Assembly: GCA_003342815.1 (NCBI GenBank)
Contig: PTEX01000016.1
Location: forward strand, 3,928,816-3,992,815
Length of the DNA stretch: 64,000 bases
Direction: 5' to 3'
Source of the DNA: Eudromia elegans
Lineage: Eukaryota > Chordata > Aves > Tinamiformes > Tinamidae
A program made the translations under genes and the position numbers. The notes under the pieces were generated by a model that was not told where the DNA came from, ran no database searches, and saw only the letters and a list, made by a program, of their open reading frames with translations. Each line of letters starts with the position of its first letter. The stretch's first letter is position 1. Below, piece by piece: positions 24,072 to 36,349 of this stretch.

Positions 24072-27000
24072 CCTTTAAGCTCTTCTCAGAGCATGGATTC
24101 TCCCCACAGGAACAACTTCAAACCTCGCTGCCTCTTACACCAGACAGTTGACTTTGGCAATCCATGGAAGGTAAATCACATTTTGCAGCCAGTTTGGCTA
24201 GCTTGTAGATTTGAGAACAAGCGCACTGATTAGTTTTCCATTGAATACAAACAGGAGGCATAAATTTTTCAAGGTAGCTGCTAACGTGCAATTCGTAATA
24301 GTTTTAACATCGCCTGGTTTTCGAAATCTGCTGAGCCACTCTTGCTCTCAAGATCAAACTTACTTAAGGTATTTCAGTTAAGCACCAGAAAGCACTTGTT
24401 GCCTGTGAAGATTCTAGTTACTGAGATTTTGTTTGGATTTTGATAGATAAAACTTTGCCCAGACATGACAGATTAGCAAGCCTCGACATATAATTGGTTT
24501 AAGTCTAAACTGTAACATGGTAATGATGAAGCTGGCTGTCCTTCCTCCCCGGGAAAATTTTCATTTCTGTTACTAATCACTCTTAAATCCATCTTGGGTC
24601 ACTGGAAGGTCATTAGGTTTTCTGTTTTGATTTTTCTTAAAAGAGTTTAAAGTACTGTGGGTTTATGCTGCTCATAACTCTCTGAATTAAAAGGAGGCAT
24701 AAATCAAGCCTGAATGGGCCATAAATCTGCAGTAAAAATACTCTAGGATGTGTCTGACTTTTTGCAATGGATGGAAATCTGCCTGGCACAAACTATTTAT
24801 TTATACCAATGATGCTGGTTTTCCAGCAAGATATGACAGAGTGGTTGGTGGTAGAGCCCGTGCTTGAGGTCCTTCGTAAGCACATTAGGCTTATCTACAT
24901 GGTGTGGCCTTGCAAAATAAAAAAAGCACCTTTTAGGGATGATATTCTTGATCCTGGAAGGGGATCCGAAGGTGTTTGCCTACCCCGGGGTTCAGGGGCT
25001 TGTACCCAGTCAGGGCCACGTTCCCCACAGAAGTTGAAGAATCAAGGAAATTTTCTGCTGGCTTTAGTAGGAACCACATTATTCCTCCAAACTTAACAAA
25101 TAGGTTGTTTTGTTAACTGGGTGTTCCATTTTAAAAATAGCAGTGTTTGTTTTTAATGCTTTCCTGTTTACCAGAATAACATTACATGATACAATACCAT
25201 TAAGTGATGTCGATGAAATGATGATGAAAACATATGTGAAAACGAGATGAACTGCATGTGACATTTTCTATAATGCTTTGCAGTTCAGAAATTTTGAGTG
25301 TGCTCATGAATAATGACATCCAAGCCTCGACCATAAAAACCTTTAAATATGAAAGCATCACAGTAAGTCAGGTGGGACTCCATATGTGCCAGTAGATAAG
25401 GAGGTAGGGAGCCCTGTGTAGCTCTAGACCATTAATATGGCAAGAAATCCACTTTAGGATTAATTTTTCCTTCTGTGCAGCAAGTTCTCTGCTCCACGGA
25501 GCACAATTTTAGCCTTTTTGACATCTTTGATGGGATGTGGGGTATGTAGTTCCCTGCACGAATATAAATAGTCTCTCTATGCCCAAGAGAAAACACCATA
25601 CAGATGTGCAGGCTATCAGCCCTATTGTAACCAGAAGAGTCCTATAAAATTGACTAAAAAACATGTGGAAAACTTTTTTAAAATGTGCTTGTATAATGAG
25701 ATTGAGATTATTATAAAATCTTTTATCACAGCTCATTTATATGAGCAAATCTGAAATTTCTGAACTGAAAAAGCAATGACAGAGACAAATTCAGCATGCT
25801 GGCATGGTGGCTGCTCGGTGGCTGCATGTGCTGGTGGTGGGTAAATATCTTGTGTCTTAGAACTGACTTCAGGGTAAACAAGATGTTTGATCCTCTGGAA
25901 AACTTTGTTGGCACAAGGTGGGTTTCACCTTATTTCACCTCGTGCTCAAAATAATCTTGTGGGCCTCTTGTTGTTCTTGGAAACTAGAAGGGAAGAACAT
26001 ATGTTAAGCGTTGGTAATGTCAGTTAAGCCCTTAATTAGTGATGAACGAGCCTCCGTTTTCTTTCCTGTGGCTCGGTTTGGATACTGCTCAAAAGCACCG
26101 CTTTTTGCAGGGTTTAGCAGAGTTTCCTGAAACCTGGAAGTTTTGCAAAGCTGCGTGTGTGGTTCTACTAGCGATAAGGTTTTCCTCGGATTTCTAGCTT
26201 ATGGCAAGGCTGGAAATCCCTCAACCATTCCCTGGCCGTATTTGCCACTGTGGGATGGGGATGAGGACAGCAGAAGATGGGAGGAAGCAAGGTGGCCTAG
26301 GAAGGAGTGTAGGCAGGAGCTGTTCCTGGGACTCCCCGCAGTATCGCCCAGTCAAGAGGGGTGCCATGAGCAGCAGCAGTCCATATGGGTGGTGGGTATG
26401 GGCATACCTCTGTTTGCAGAAGTGAGGTCTAAATGGGTGCCCGCGAAGGCTGGTAGGTCTGAAGGGGTTTTGCAATTCGAGCCTTGGTGTGCTGTGGCTT
26501 TCAACTTGTTTCAGAGCTTTTCTCGGCTCTGTTTTTAGCTCTTTTCAGAATAAGACAAAACTCTTCACTTTGGCCTGACATAAGCAGCGCTCCCAGCGCA
26601 TGACTAGGCCCCTTTCCATGTTACCTTGGCTGGCCTCTGTCACAACAGTTTTTTCACGTCCTCTTACAGGCACCGAATTAAAGGTTATTTCCATTGCTGC
26701 CTCTTATCGCTCTGATCTTTTGCCAGCTCTTCACATCTCCTGCAGGTTTGCTCTGGATCCGCTATTCCCACATCTACCCTCCGTCCACGACTCTCTCTGA
26801 CATTTGGATTTCTTCAGTAGCCCTTAGCTTCTTTCTCTCCTCTTTTAGTCTTTAGGATTTTGATTTACTTTTCAGTCTTCTCGCTGGAACAGCAATATGA
26901 AATTATTGATATTTGTGGACCAACAGTTTGAAACGATGGATATTTGTGTACAGCGCGCATCACATCATGAATCCCAAGCTGTTTGGACTGCTCAAAAGGT

Positions 27001-27479
27001 TTTTGTGTTTTCTGGCTGCTTATCCAGAAAAAAAATCTCTCCTTTTAATTGCTTCTTCAATACATCTTCCAGGTGGCTTTCCTCTGTGGTGTATTTGTTT
27101 ATTGGCTTTGGGATCCTTTCTGAGATTAGAAGTAGTCATAGCAAGGCCTGGCAAGGATTAAGGCTCAGTAATGATGGTACAACTTTCTGGGGGTTGCGGT
27201 TGGCAGCTTCTGCCATCCGCTGCACAAAATGCACCTTGAATCCCAGCCTGCCCCCTCCAGAGCGAGGTCTGTGCTGGAAGGGGAATCAGAAACAGGGGAA
27301 GGGAGTTTGTGTCCTCATCCAGCAGGGAAAACAGACACTAAGGAAGCTTTTGGTCGTGCTTTTTTTTCCTGCCTGTTTTCAGAGTACACCTGAAATGAAA
27401 AACAGCTGGAAGATCCACTGTTGTTAAAGGTGGGAAATAGCGAGTGGTCCAACTCAGAGGAAGCACAGCAGGAGCTGCC

Positions 27480-27740
27480 GCCGCTGTGGCCCTGAGCTGG
27501 GCTCCTGCTCTGGACTCTGCCCTGGCCACACCGTGGGGCAGGGACTCGCACTGCGGGGTCTGTTATTAGGAGCGGGCGAGCGGGCTGGTCTGCGTCCCTG
27601 CAGCTGCCCCGTTCTGCTCGTGCAAGTCGCTGCCCCCGCGGGTTCGGAAGAGCCACGGGGCGTCTCGGGCTGCCCCTCGCGGCGCGTGACTCTCACCCCA
27701 GCACCTCGTTTGGGAGCGAGAATTAAGACTCGCTGTCTAG
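27480..27740. promoter_or_regulatory. Intronic CpG island
   Basis: Roughly two dozen CpGs fall in about 240 bp, densest at 27570-27700 (for example GAGCGGGCGAGCGGG and CTCGCGGCGCGTGAC). It drops abruptly into AT-rich intron at about 27740. Open frames run through on both strands (102 codons on +, 113 and 114 on -), which is the usual effect of high GC rather than coding evidence. A regulatory or alternative-promoter role is inference. Confidence 0.4.
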
Positions 27741-30700
27741 ACCTTCTCTGCGGTGGATTGTCAGCTTCAGACTCAGCGGGTTCCCCAGAGTCACTCAAAT
27801 CTGCTGACCTTCAGGGCCTCTTAAAAAAAAAGGAGTTTTAGGAATGCTTCTTATTTTTGTAAAAAATGGCTTTGGCCTTCTCTTCTGTCTTCTGTATTCC
27901 TTATCTAATTCATTTCTAGAGTCTCTTTGATTTATATTATCATCTACTGTAAAGGAATACACAGGGTTAAGGACCTTGCTGGATACTTTGGTGAAGATAA
28001 AGATCAGTCGTGTGCCCTTGGCGTGCTCTTTTTAACTTAACTAATCCACGAGCTTTGGAAATGTGCTGCCAACGTTTGGAACTGAGCCTTTGTTTTAGGA
28101 CTAGCACTAAACTAGGTGCAAAGCAAATGGAAGAAAGGGAAATGTAAAATACATTATGGGAATCAAAAAGACCAAGCAACCCAGGAACATTGCTCTGATA
28201 TCGTCCCTATATAGTTTTCTGCTCCAGAAAATGCACCTAATGCATGGCAGCCTGTACCCAATGTACACAGTCGAATCTGGGGTCTTCTTCTCTCTTCTGC
28301 AAGTTTATCCTGTGTGCCAAACGTCACTGCAGAATCTGAGTCTGTTTAATATTTAAGATGCTCCATAATGACTTGGCTCTCTGCATTGGAAATGCTCTGC
28401 TGTGGCTACTTGCAAATAATCCAGCTATATCTTTATTAGCTGGTGAAATAAAGCGATGGATAAGAAAATTGTGGATATTTTCCACTGACATACGGCATCA
28501 CAGTGTGACTGCAGCTCACTTTTTGTGGTGTTTGAGATGGCTTTGCTGTGTTTTGCTGTCTCTCTGCTCCGCTGAGCACGTACCCACCTTTCACAACTCT
28601 TGACAAGGTTACTTCCCTTCACCCCCCAGTTTTGATTAGTTTTTCACCAGTCTCCATGGTAAATAGCAGAACTAAGGGCCTGAAAAGCAGAAGGCTGGAA
28701 GCCAGAAGAACAATGCGAGAGCATCTGTGCTCCCTGCACGTCTTATTGGGAAATCTCTTCTGTGGAGCTATCAGGAATTGGTGACAGCTGTGAAGGTCCT
28801 ACGGCTCCTTCTGCACGTCTGGCAGATTAACAACCCAATCAGGCTGCAGCTCTTCTGAGGCTGGGGGGATTTGAGGGAAATTCTGGCACCTGGGCAGTTT
28901 GGAGGCTAGCATCCCTGTTCCTAAGGCTGGGAAGAGCTGCTGTGAGTAGCTGTATGTAGGATGTTTATGGTTGTGTTTCAGTGTGGATAATAAATTTGCT
29001 GGGAAAAGTGGCTTTGATTGCCCTGAATTACTCCTAGAGCCACTTTGTTGGGGTGGGAGGGCACCTGTGTTGTCCCTGTGGTGCCTTCTTGTCCATCTGC
29101 TGCCTTCAGGCCACCATAGTGTCTGCAGCAAGTGCCCTCAGCACCCCTGGGTGGCCCTAGCTGGGGTGGCCTGTGTGGTTCAGTCTCACCGCAGGGTCCT
29201 GCATGATTCATAGTCAGGTCAGGGCCAGCCCTGGGGCACAACTACAGGCTCTGCAGAAAAACTGGGGAGGATTTTCTGTATTTTGGGTGCCTGGGGTGTT
29301 CCCCTGAGGCAGCTGGTTCCTGGAGCTGCGTTTGCAGCCGTCGCTTTGCAGACACCAGCTGATTAATGGCAAATTTGCTGTTATTTGATATACAGCATTT
29401 TCTAACAAAGTCAAAAGAAAGATGTGATGAAAGGTTTATATGTAAGTAATTACAGTGCTTCAGCATTCAGTGCAGGCAGAAATTAATATATGAGGTGAAA
29501 ATGTCAAAATAAAAGGTCAAGAAAGTGGATTGCAAAGAAAGTTGAACATTAGCTAAGAGGCAGCATTTGTTGGCAAAAGCTCCCTGCAGCCTAAGAAAGG
29601 TTAGGAAGGGGCTTCTATGGACTGACCATTTCACACATAATTAAAATTCGGTATCAGTTTTCTGAAGAGTCGTGTTGCATACCTAAACTAGGACGATTAA
29701 TATAATGAAAAATTCATGTTTTAGCTTCTAGCTTTTGCCTAGAGATGTTTCTTGGCCAAAAGTGACCCTTTTCCTTAGAGGTTATTCTAAGAGCAAGATG
29801 AAATATAGGTGGGGCCAAGAAAATCTATTCAAAGAAAACAGAAATCTTAAAATAATAGCCACCAGCTAGCAACACTGTAACTGGGAGATTATAATAAGGA
29901 TGTTCTTCATAATAAACCAAGCTATCCTGTTCCATGAGTCAGTCATACAACATTAACTAAGGCTTTAATAGAGCTGAGACTGGAGGAATCACTGTTTTCA
30001 TTTTAGCGATAAGCACTAATAGTAAATCATATAGGAGGAAGCTCCAAATAAAGTGTTTGGAGGAAATGTGCAATGATTGATTTTTCAGAATTAAACTCTA
30101 CCAGTGTGTTGAATCGATGAGCTCTCTATGTCTGAAGTCTAACAAGACTTTTGAAATGGGAAGTTAATGCTGTCAAAGATCCTGATGGGTATAAATTGCA
30201 ATGGTAGTGTCTTTTTAAGTTCATCAATTTGATTCCAGTTTGAAAAGGATTCTTGTCCAGTTTTCCATAAGGTGCTTTATAGAGTAAATAGTCTGAATTA
30301 CTAGTTTTCCTTTCAGCAGAGACTTACTATGGAAGTCATTATCCTGCTGTATGTGCATTTCAGAGATCATTCATTCACTTACTTTAATGTATTGCCTTAA
30401 ATTACTTATGCAAAGTAATGCAATTTAATGATGGAATTATTGATCATTTTTCCTTTTGTAAACATATTTTAAGACTACAGATTAAGTGAATCTTAACAAA
30501 AGCTCAAGAACTGAAAGGATTTCTGTTTTGGCAACTTTCTGTGGGAAACGTGCTCTGGACCTTGTATAACCTTGCAGAGATTGATGGCTTATGATGGTGC
30601 ACTGACTTCTTGGGATACTACAGCAGCAAAGTAGCTTTGTGTGATATTCTGCCCTGCAGGCTGAAAGTTCCTCTTTCTAAGGTGCCTGGTATTCATTTTT

Positions 30701-33700
30701 GTCCATTTTTATTTTTAGTTGTACCTGAATCTGCATTAATTTTTTAATATAGGTGCACTGTATGCAGTGTAAGAAAACCCTGCCTTCTAGGCAGGCTGTG
30801 CTGGTAGGTCCCCTGGCTGCAGGGAGCCTGCCCTTGGGTAAGGGAAGTGCTGTCCATGGCCGTGGAGGTCGATACGGAGCCTGTCTGCGGTTTCACACCG
30901 GTCACACAAACGTGGTCCAGCTCCAACGTGAATGTACCTGAGCACTTACTGTGCTGCAGCTCATGCACCCCACCTAGGGCTGCCTTTTCTCTGGACCACT
31001 GTGAGTGACTACAGCTACCCCTCTATTATATGCACTCCTCTATAAAAAAGTATCCTTTTTGGTTGCTTTGGTTTGGTATTTATCTCTTTTAAGTAGGCAC
31101 AAGTTTGGTCTTATATATGAGCTCTGTCCTCCCCATTTCCCACTGTTTGTATCTCCTCCACCAGGATATTGCCTCCCTGCCCCATCCTCAGCCAAGCAGT
31201 CACCAGCTGGGGGCATGAGAACAAGCACTTTACATAAATATTATGTAAATCACTTCTTGCATTATTAAAACATTGTTTTAATTAAAAGCATATTTTTTTT
31301 CCTCTCCAAATACTTCTATATTACATTAATGGGCTATCTGGAGAGCTACTTGCTGGGTTTTAATTTGCTTGACATTCCCTGGGTCAGGTTGCAATGCAGG
31401 AATTTTCTGATGGCATCGTTCAGTTGTAGCTGCATTTCTCCTGCAAAAAGTGACTTTGCAGAGATGACGCCGTGGACTTCCATATGCACTGCCTTGCACT
31501 TGCTGCCAGCTTTCACTGTGCTCTTGGAAATGGAACGTTTCTGGGAGTGCTGAGCTGTGCAGGGCTGGGCTTGGATCACAAAACCAAGTTGCTTTCTTTT
31601 CTGCTTGCTCATCTGCAACAGCAGGGTCTGCCCTCAGAATTTAGATAACAATTTCATTGCATGAGTCCGAATGGAGCAGAACATTTTTCCATAGTTTTAT
31701 TGATTCTGGAGTAAAGCCAAACCTTGGTGTTAATTATGAACAGAAATAGGTCAGTGACAAAACATAACTAGAAATGAAGGTAGGACTTAAGTTATCTTTT
31801 AAAATCAGGCATGGGATAAATGAAAATCCTAAATCTCTTTAAAATTGGTTTTCCACAGAAGTAATAAATTGTGCCTTCCCATGTCACGGGCGATGTGATG
31901 GGCTCCCGGGCTCCGTGCCGTGGCCTGGACCTGTGGCGAGTGTTGTTTGGTCTCAGCCCTGGGCCATGACTCCTTTCCAGAACAGTTCTGCTTGTCTAAG
32001 AGAAAGGGGTTCCCATGGTGGCCCTGGCACAGGGCACCGAGCTCTGCCCGACCCCTTTCTGTGCGGGTCTGGGTGCAATGGGGCTGGTGGGACTGCCCCT
32101 GCCCCCTGTTTCAGGTGGCGATCAAACTAGCACAGGTTTAAGAGTGGGACTGGTTCAGGAAGGTGTCTAGGGTTCTGTTCTTTTCTTTTTTTCTTTCTTT
32201 AACACCTTTTGCATAATCTGGAGCTTCTGAATTTAAAACTGCAACATAAAAATTATGAAATGGTAATTCCTGTGATATGATTGTCTTGAAACTGTCATGA
32301 AAGCTGGAAATGAGGGTGCCATCCGCGTGTCCCTGAAATCATAAGCAGAACTGTCTCTCTGGACCTTCCTCTCTTCTAGTAACATAGATGATCCTTCTCG
32401 TGCTGAGGCTGTTTTAAACACTTCGTCTTTGGATTTTGCAGTGGTGTTATCACCATCATGTCTGAAAAACTTCCACTTCAGTTCTGTAGCTGCAATGAAG
32501 TGCCTGGGATACAGTATAGCAATATCCGCCGGCCTGTGATGGGGGAGAGCTGGGATGTCTGCTCTAATCACCAATTTCCAGTTATTTATTTTCTGCTTGC
32601 TGTCTTTCTGCAGATACAAATCTATTATTGTTGACCTTATTAATTTGCTTATCATTATTGCTGTTTGATGATAGATGATCCAGGGGAATACACAAGATGA
32701 GGAAGCCTTGGAAACCTTCTCCTCGGAGGCTTGCGGGCAGCGGACGTGGGAATGTGTGGTTTAATTAAGGCTACCTGGCAGACATTCAAGCGAGGCATGT
32801 CAAGCCTGAGTAATTTGCTGGAGTTGTTTGAGGATATAAGTGCCACAAGAGATGAGGAGAAACCAGTGATGTGGCGAACTGGGCTTCTGAAGGCAGGGTC
32901 TGCATCCCAAGCGAGTGTCCATGCTGTGGTGTGGCAGAGGGTGCCCGGTGTGCGAGCCCCATTCTGGGAGGGAATGGGGCACAAATGGGAACGATCCCAT
33001 CGATGGCTCCTGTATTACCCGGGCACTGCGGAGCAGTGCTTTGAGGATGGTACTGTGTGAGAAATAACATGGCCCAGGGTGGTGCAAAGGGAGTGGGTGA
33101 AGGAAGCTGAGCGTGGATGTTGGTGGGGAGGAGTGTCCAGGAAGCCAAATCCCAGGGCGCCCTTTGGAGAAACGTATCCCTCTTCCAGCCTCGTGCCCGG
33201 CCAGCTAGGAGCGGGGTCCTGCCGTCCCAGGGGAATCAAAAGGACATGAGGAGCTCCCTGCTTCATGCATGAACTCTTTGGCCAGGTGTTCATGAAATAT
33301 GTATTTGAAGCAGTTTTAATCACGCAAAGCAGGGACCAGGTAGGAACTGCACAGCAGGATTAACCTTGATTTAATGGGAGCAGTTTATTTTATTGCTGTT
33401 AAATAAAGGGACAGGTTAGTGCTGGCCCCTTAGACATGGCAGCGCTCCACGCTAAGGCTGAGTGACAGATGATTTGAGTCCTTCCAGCATGAGGAGATCC
33501 AGTGACAGACCTGGGTCCGGCCGACGTGGTGTTCAGAGACCGCAGCAATCCGGAGCTCACACGGGCTGCGGCGCTGGGTACGGCCCTCCTGTGCCTCCTG
33601 TACCAGCACAGGCTTGAAGTCCCAGCCCGCCGGTCCGCGAGAGCGGCTCCCCTCTGCAGCGGGGTTACGGTTAGCGTACGGCTTTATTAGATGAGACTTT

Positions 33701-33876
33701 CCTCAGCCGTGTGGGGCAAGAAGGACTGAGTATAAATAATGACTTGAAAAGCTGCAGACAACGGCTGGCTGTAGAGCTATGTGTTGCTCCAAATTTGCCA
33801 ATTAGCGTTCCTGCTCATGTTGCTGTGGAAGAAAGGCAGCCATAGGCAGGACATGTGCTCCGAGAGCTTATCCTGG
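27741..33876 (+). other. ADAMTS2: ADAMTS2 intron 3, AT-rich part
   Basis: No exon is supported. Long AT-rich stretches (about 29400-30500) contain homeodomain- and POU-like words, notably around 30400-30450. GC-rich patches occur at about 29030-29350, 31890-32120 and 33500-33690. I recognise no repeat family here. Confidence 0.7.
30400..30455. promoter_or_regulatory. Candidate POU/homeodomain site cluster
   Basis: TTATGCAAAG near 30407, ATGCAATTTAATGATGG at about 30418-30434 and ATTATTGATCA directly after form a dense cluster of octamer-like and TAAT-core words. This could be part of an intronic enhancer. It rests on motif density only, in AT-rich DNA where such words are common. Confidence 0.2.
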
Positions 33877-33915
33877 TTTTCCCTCCCTCCCCCCCCCCCT
33901 TTTTTTTTTTTCCTC
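33877..33915 (+). repeat. Pure pyrimidine tract with C11 followed by T12
   Basis: A 39-bp uninterrupted pyrimidine run contains C11 (33889-33899) directly followed by T12 (33900-33911). Such homopurine/homopyrimidine tracts can form triplex structures and are hotspots for length polymorphism and sequencing error. Confidence 0.9.
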
Positions 33916-33959
33916 ACATGAGGAAATAGAAAATCCTGATCGTTTCTCACATTTCTAAT

Positions 33960-34140
33960 TGACATTCAGAAAGTGCACTTTCAGTGCAGACATGTGAATG
34001 AGCCATGGAGTTTTATTGGCTTTAGTTATGGCTAATAAAACACATTTTCTGCGTGGTTATTTAATTTGCATCTGTAATTGCCGTAGTTGTACATAAATTA
34101 GACGTGCAATCAGATGCCTAATTCAGCCTGTCTGTTTCCT
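33960..34140. promoter_or_regulatory. Candidate conserved intronic enhancer
   Basis: The segment contains TTATTTAATTTGCATCTG (octamer-like ATTTGCAT next to a TAATT core), GGCTAATAAAAC, ACATAAATTAGACGTG and GCCTAATTCAG within 180 bp. It shows no repeat or coding signature. Such clusters are common in deeply conserved developmental enhancers. The call is pattern-based inference. Confidence 0.25.
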
Positions 34141-36332
34141 GGTTTTTAACAAGGTAGAGAAACGTTGCTGAAGATCAGCGTAATGATCCACCATTCAAAT
34201 GGCCTTTATGGGTCAAGAAGCAGGTAGTGGCTTGAGGCTGGAGAGCTGCTGTAAAAGGCTAACCCCTAATCCAGGGGGCTGGAGGTCTCCGTTATTAAAT
34301 GTGACTATGTCAAACCCACAGATAGAAATCCTTTCATAAGATGCAGCCTTTCTTCTCATTCTGTCCTTTGGCTGTTTATGTGAATTAAGCCCTTCAATGG
34401 ATATTATACTTACAGAAATTAAAGTGTGGACTAACTTTGCAGCATTGCAGTTTTGCAAAGCGGAGCTGGCTTCTACCATTTGAAGATAAACAGTCCCGGA
34501 TTCTTGCATGGTTGTGTGTCCTGCTCTGTTTTCTGATTCAGACCCCTATGTTCCCTCCTGTCGGACACTTCCGTTTTGTGAAATATATGTTCACTGAGAT
34601 GAGGAATCAATCACTTGTTCCAATATTTCTTTTTCTTTTCCTCTCAAAATCCCTGAGGCAGAATTTGAAAGTCACTTCAAAGCAATCAAACCTGGATAGT
34701 TTTTGGTGAACCAGGTGCTCAGCAAAACACAAGAGTTGCCCAGCTGCACTGCAGTATTTCAGACTGTGGCATCTTGGATTGAAACCAGCATAGAAGAAAG
34801 CTTTGTGAGTGTTTTGGAAATTTTAGAGAAGATTAGCTGGAGACAGATTGGAAAGACTGAAAAAGTAATAAATTCAAATTGTCCCCTTCTAAAAGAGGTA
34901 TTGGAACGGTCAAATGTAAAACTTTCCACTGAAGGCAGCCTATAGCTCAAATGAAGACCTGCTGAAGAAGCAGGTGATGAGAGCACCTATGTGTGAGTGA
35001 CCCCTTGCCTTGTTTGGAAGCTTGGAGGGACAGTGGCAGCTGCTGATACCATTTTTCTGATAAAGTTGAGGCCAGTGACAAAGTGATGGGTATTGATTAG
35101 TGTCAACTGCAGTAAGTACATGTCCAGCTCCCACCCTGCAGAAGCTGCTCGTCCAAAATAACTGATATATCCTGCAATAACCTGTTGAGGCACTCGGTCA
35201 CCCAAAGTGTGCCCGTTTCAAGGGAATGATCTTTCCTTCCCAACCCGACTTGCCTTTTGCTAGCAGACATCACCACTTACTTAAAGTAAGGTCAGTTAGT
35301 GCTTGATGTGCTGTTTAGCTCCATACAAAGCTCTTATTTTTGAGGGAATGGGAAAGTATAAAGAATTGCTCTCTGGAAGAGCTGAGGCAGGGATGTTTTC
35401 TTCCTCTCCTCAGAGAGGAGCAAGGGCTGCTTTTTGTGTCTTTAGATACTCCAGGTATTACTACTTCTGTAGCACAGTATGGATGGATGTGTGTGGATGG
35501 ATGTTTAGCTAAAAATATTGATCATACATTGAAAATATTTACTTAGTTTTTTAGAAGCAGCAGCAAAAGTATAGACTTATAAATAGCGTTTTACCTTTTA
35601 CTCCCTACAATTAAGTCTAAAATATGTTTCTAAAGCTAGTGATTCCTGGATATTTTTTTCCCCCATTTATTCCTGTGTGCCTTGTTTGATTGATCACTGC
35701 CTTTTTTAGACTCAAGTAAACTAACAGCAACTTGATTGACAAATATTTACTAAATAGAAACAAATGATAGAATTCAACTAATCAGAACCAAATATTTGGA
35801 TAAGATCTGTAACTCATTTCAGAAACTTGAGCAGCTCTTTTTGCTGCACTGTTAAGGCCAAATATATTGATTAATGGCTGTTTTTACTACTTATATCAGC
35901 ACAACTCTCAGTTACCTTCTCAATTACTCTATCAGCTGCCATTATATGGAATTTGAGTAGCTTCTTCAGTGTTCACTTTGACATTTTCCATTCATTGTGC
36001 AAAGCTAACAGGTTAGAGGCTAAATAGTCTTTGTGCATCGTTACAGGAGGCAGCAACTATTTGAATAGTTAAATTTGAATAAATAATTTTACTAATATCC
36101 TTAATGGCTTCCACTGTTTCTCTAATAACTACTGACCTGTTTTGCCTTTGTAGTTAGTACCATTTAAAGGAGTGTTATTATAATTTTTTTAATTGAGCAC
36201 TTCAGCTTGCCGTTGGTTTTGAGTTTGCCAACAAGCTCTTCTCTCATTAAAAACATATTAACAGAAGTTCTAATTAGAATGTTGATTGGCAAGTGAGTTG
36301 TCTCCCAGCCTTGCAACTGATATTATATCTCC

Positions 36333-36349
36333 ATATATATATATATATG
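36333..36349. repeat. (AT)n microsatellite
   Basis: A short uninterrupted AT dinucleotide run of about eight units, flanked by ordinary AT-rich intron sequence. Confidence 0.85.

Larger units (their letters stand above)
15746..27479 (+). other. ADAMTS2: ADAMTS2 intron 3, central part
   Basis: This is about 11.7 kb with no supported exon. It contains another GC-rich tract (about 16730-16940), a short direct repeat at about 18346-18371, an old repeat fragment at about 20110-20200 and a T14 tract followed by an acceptor-like CCTCCACAG near 22941-22965. It also has a 27-bp-period duplication at 24029-24071 and a pyrimidine-rich region at about 26540-26880. A 97-codon minus-strand open frame at 23726-24016 is noted separately. 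The 176-codon + frame at 26897-27427 has no recognisable product. Confidence 0.75.

Noticed and set aside
26897-27427. 176-codon + strand frame
   Set aside because: No recognisable product, promoter or splice context; the composition is that of intronic DNA.
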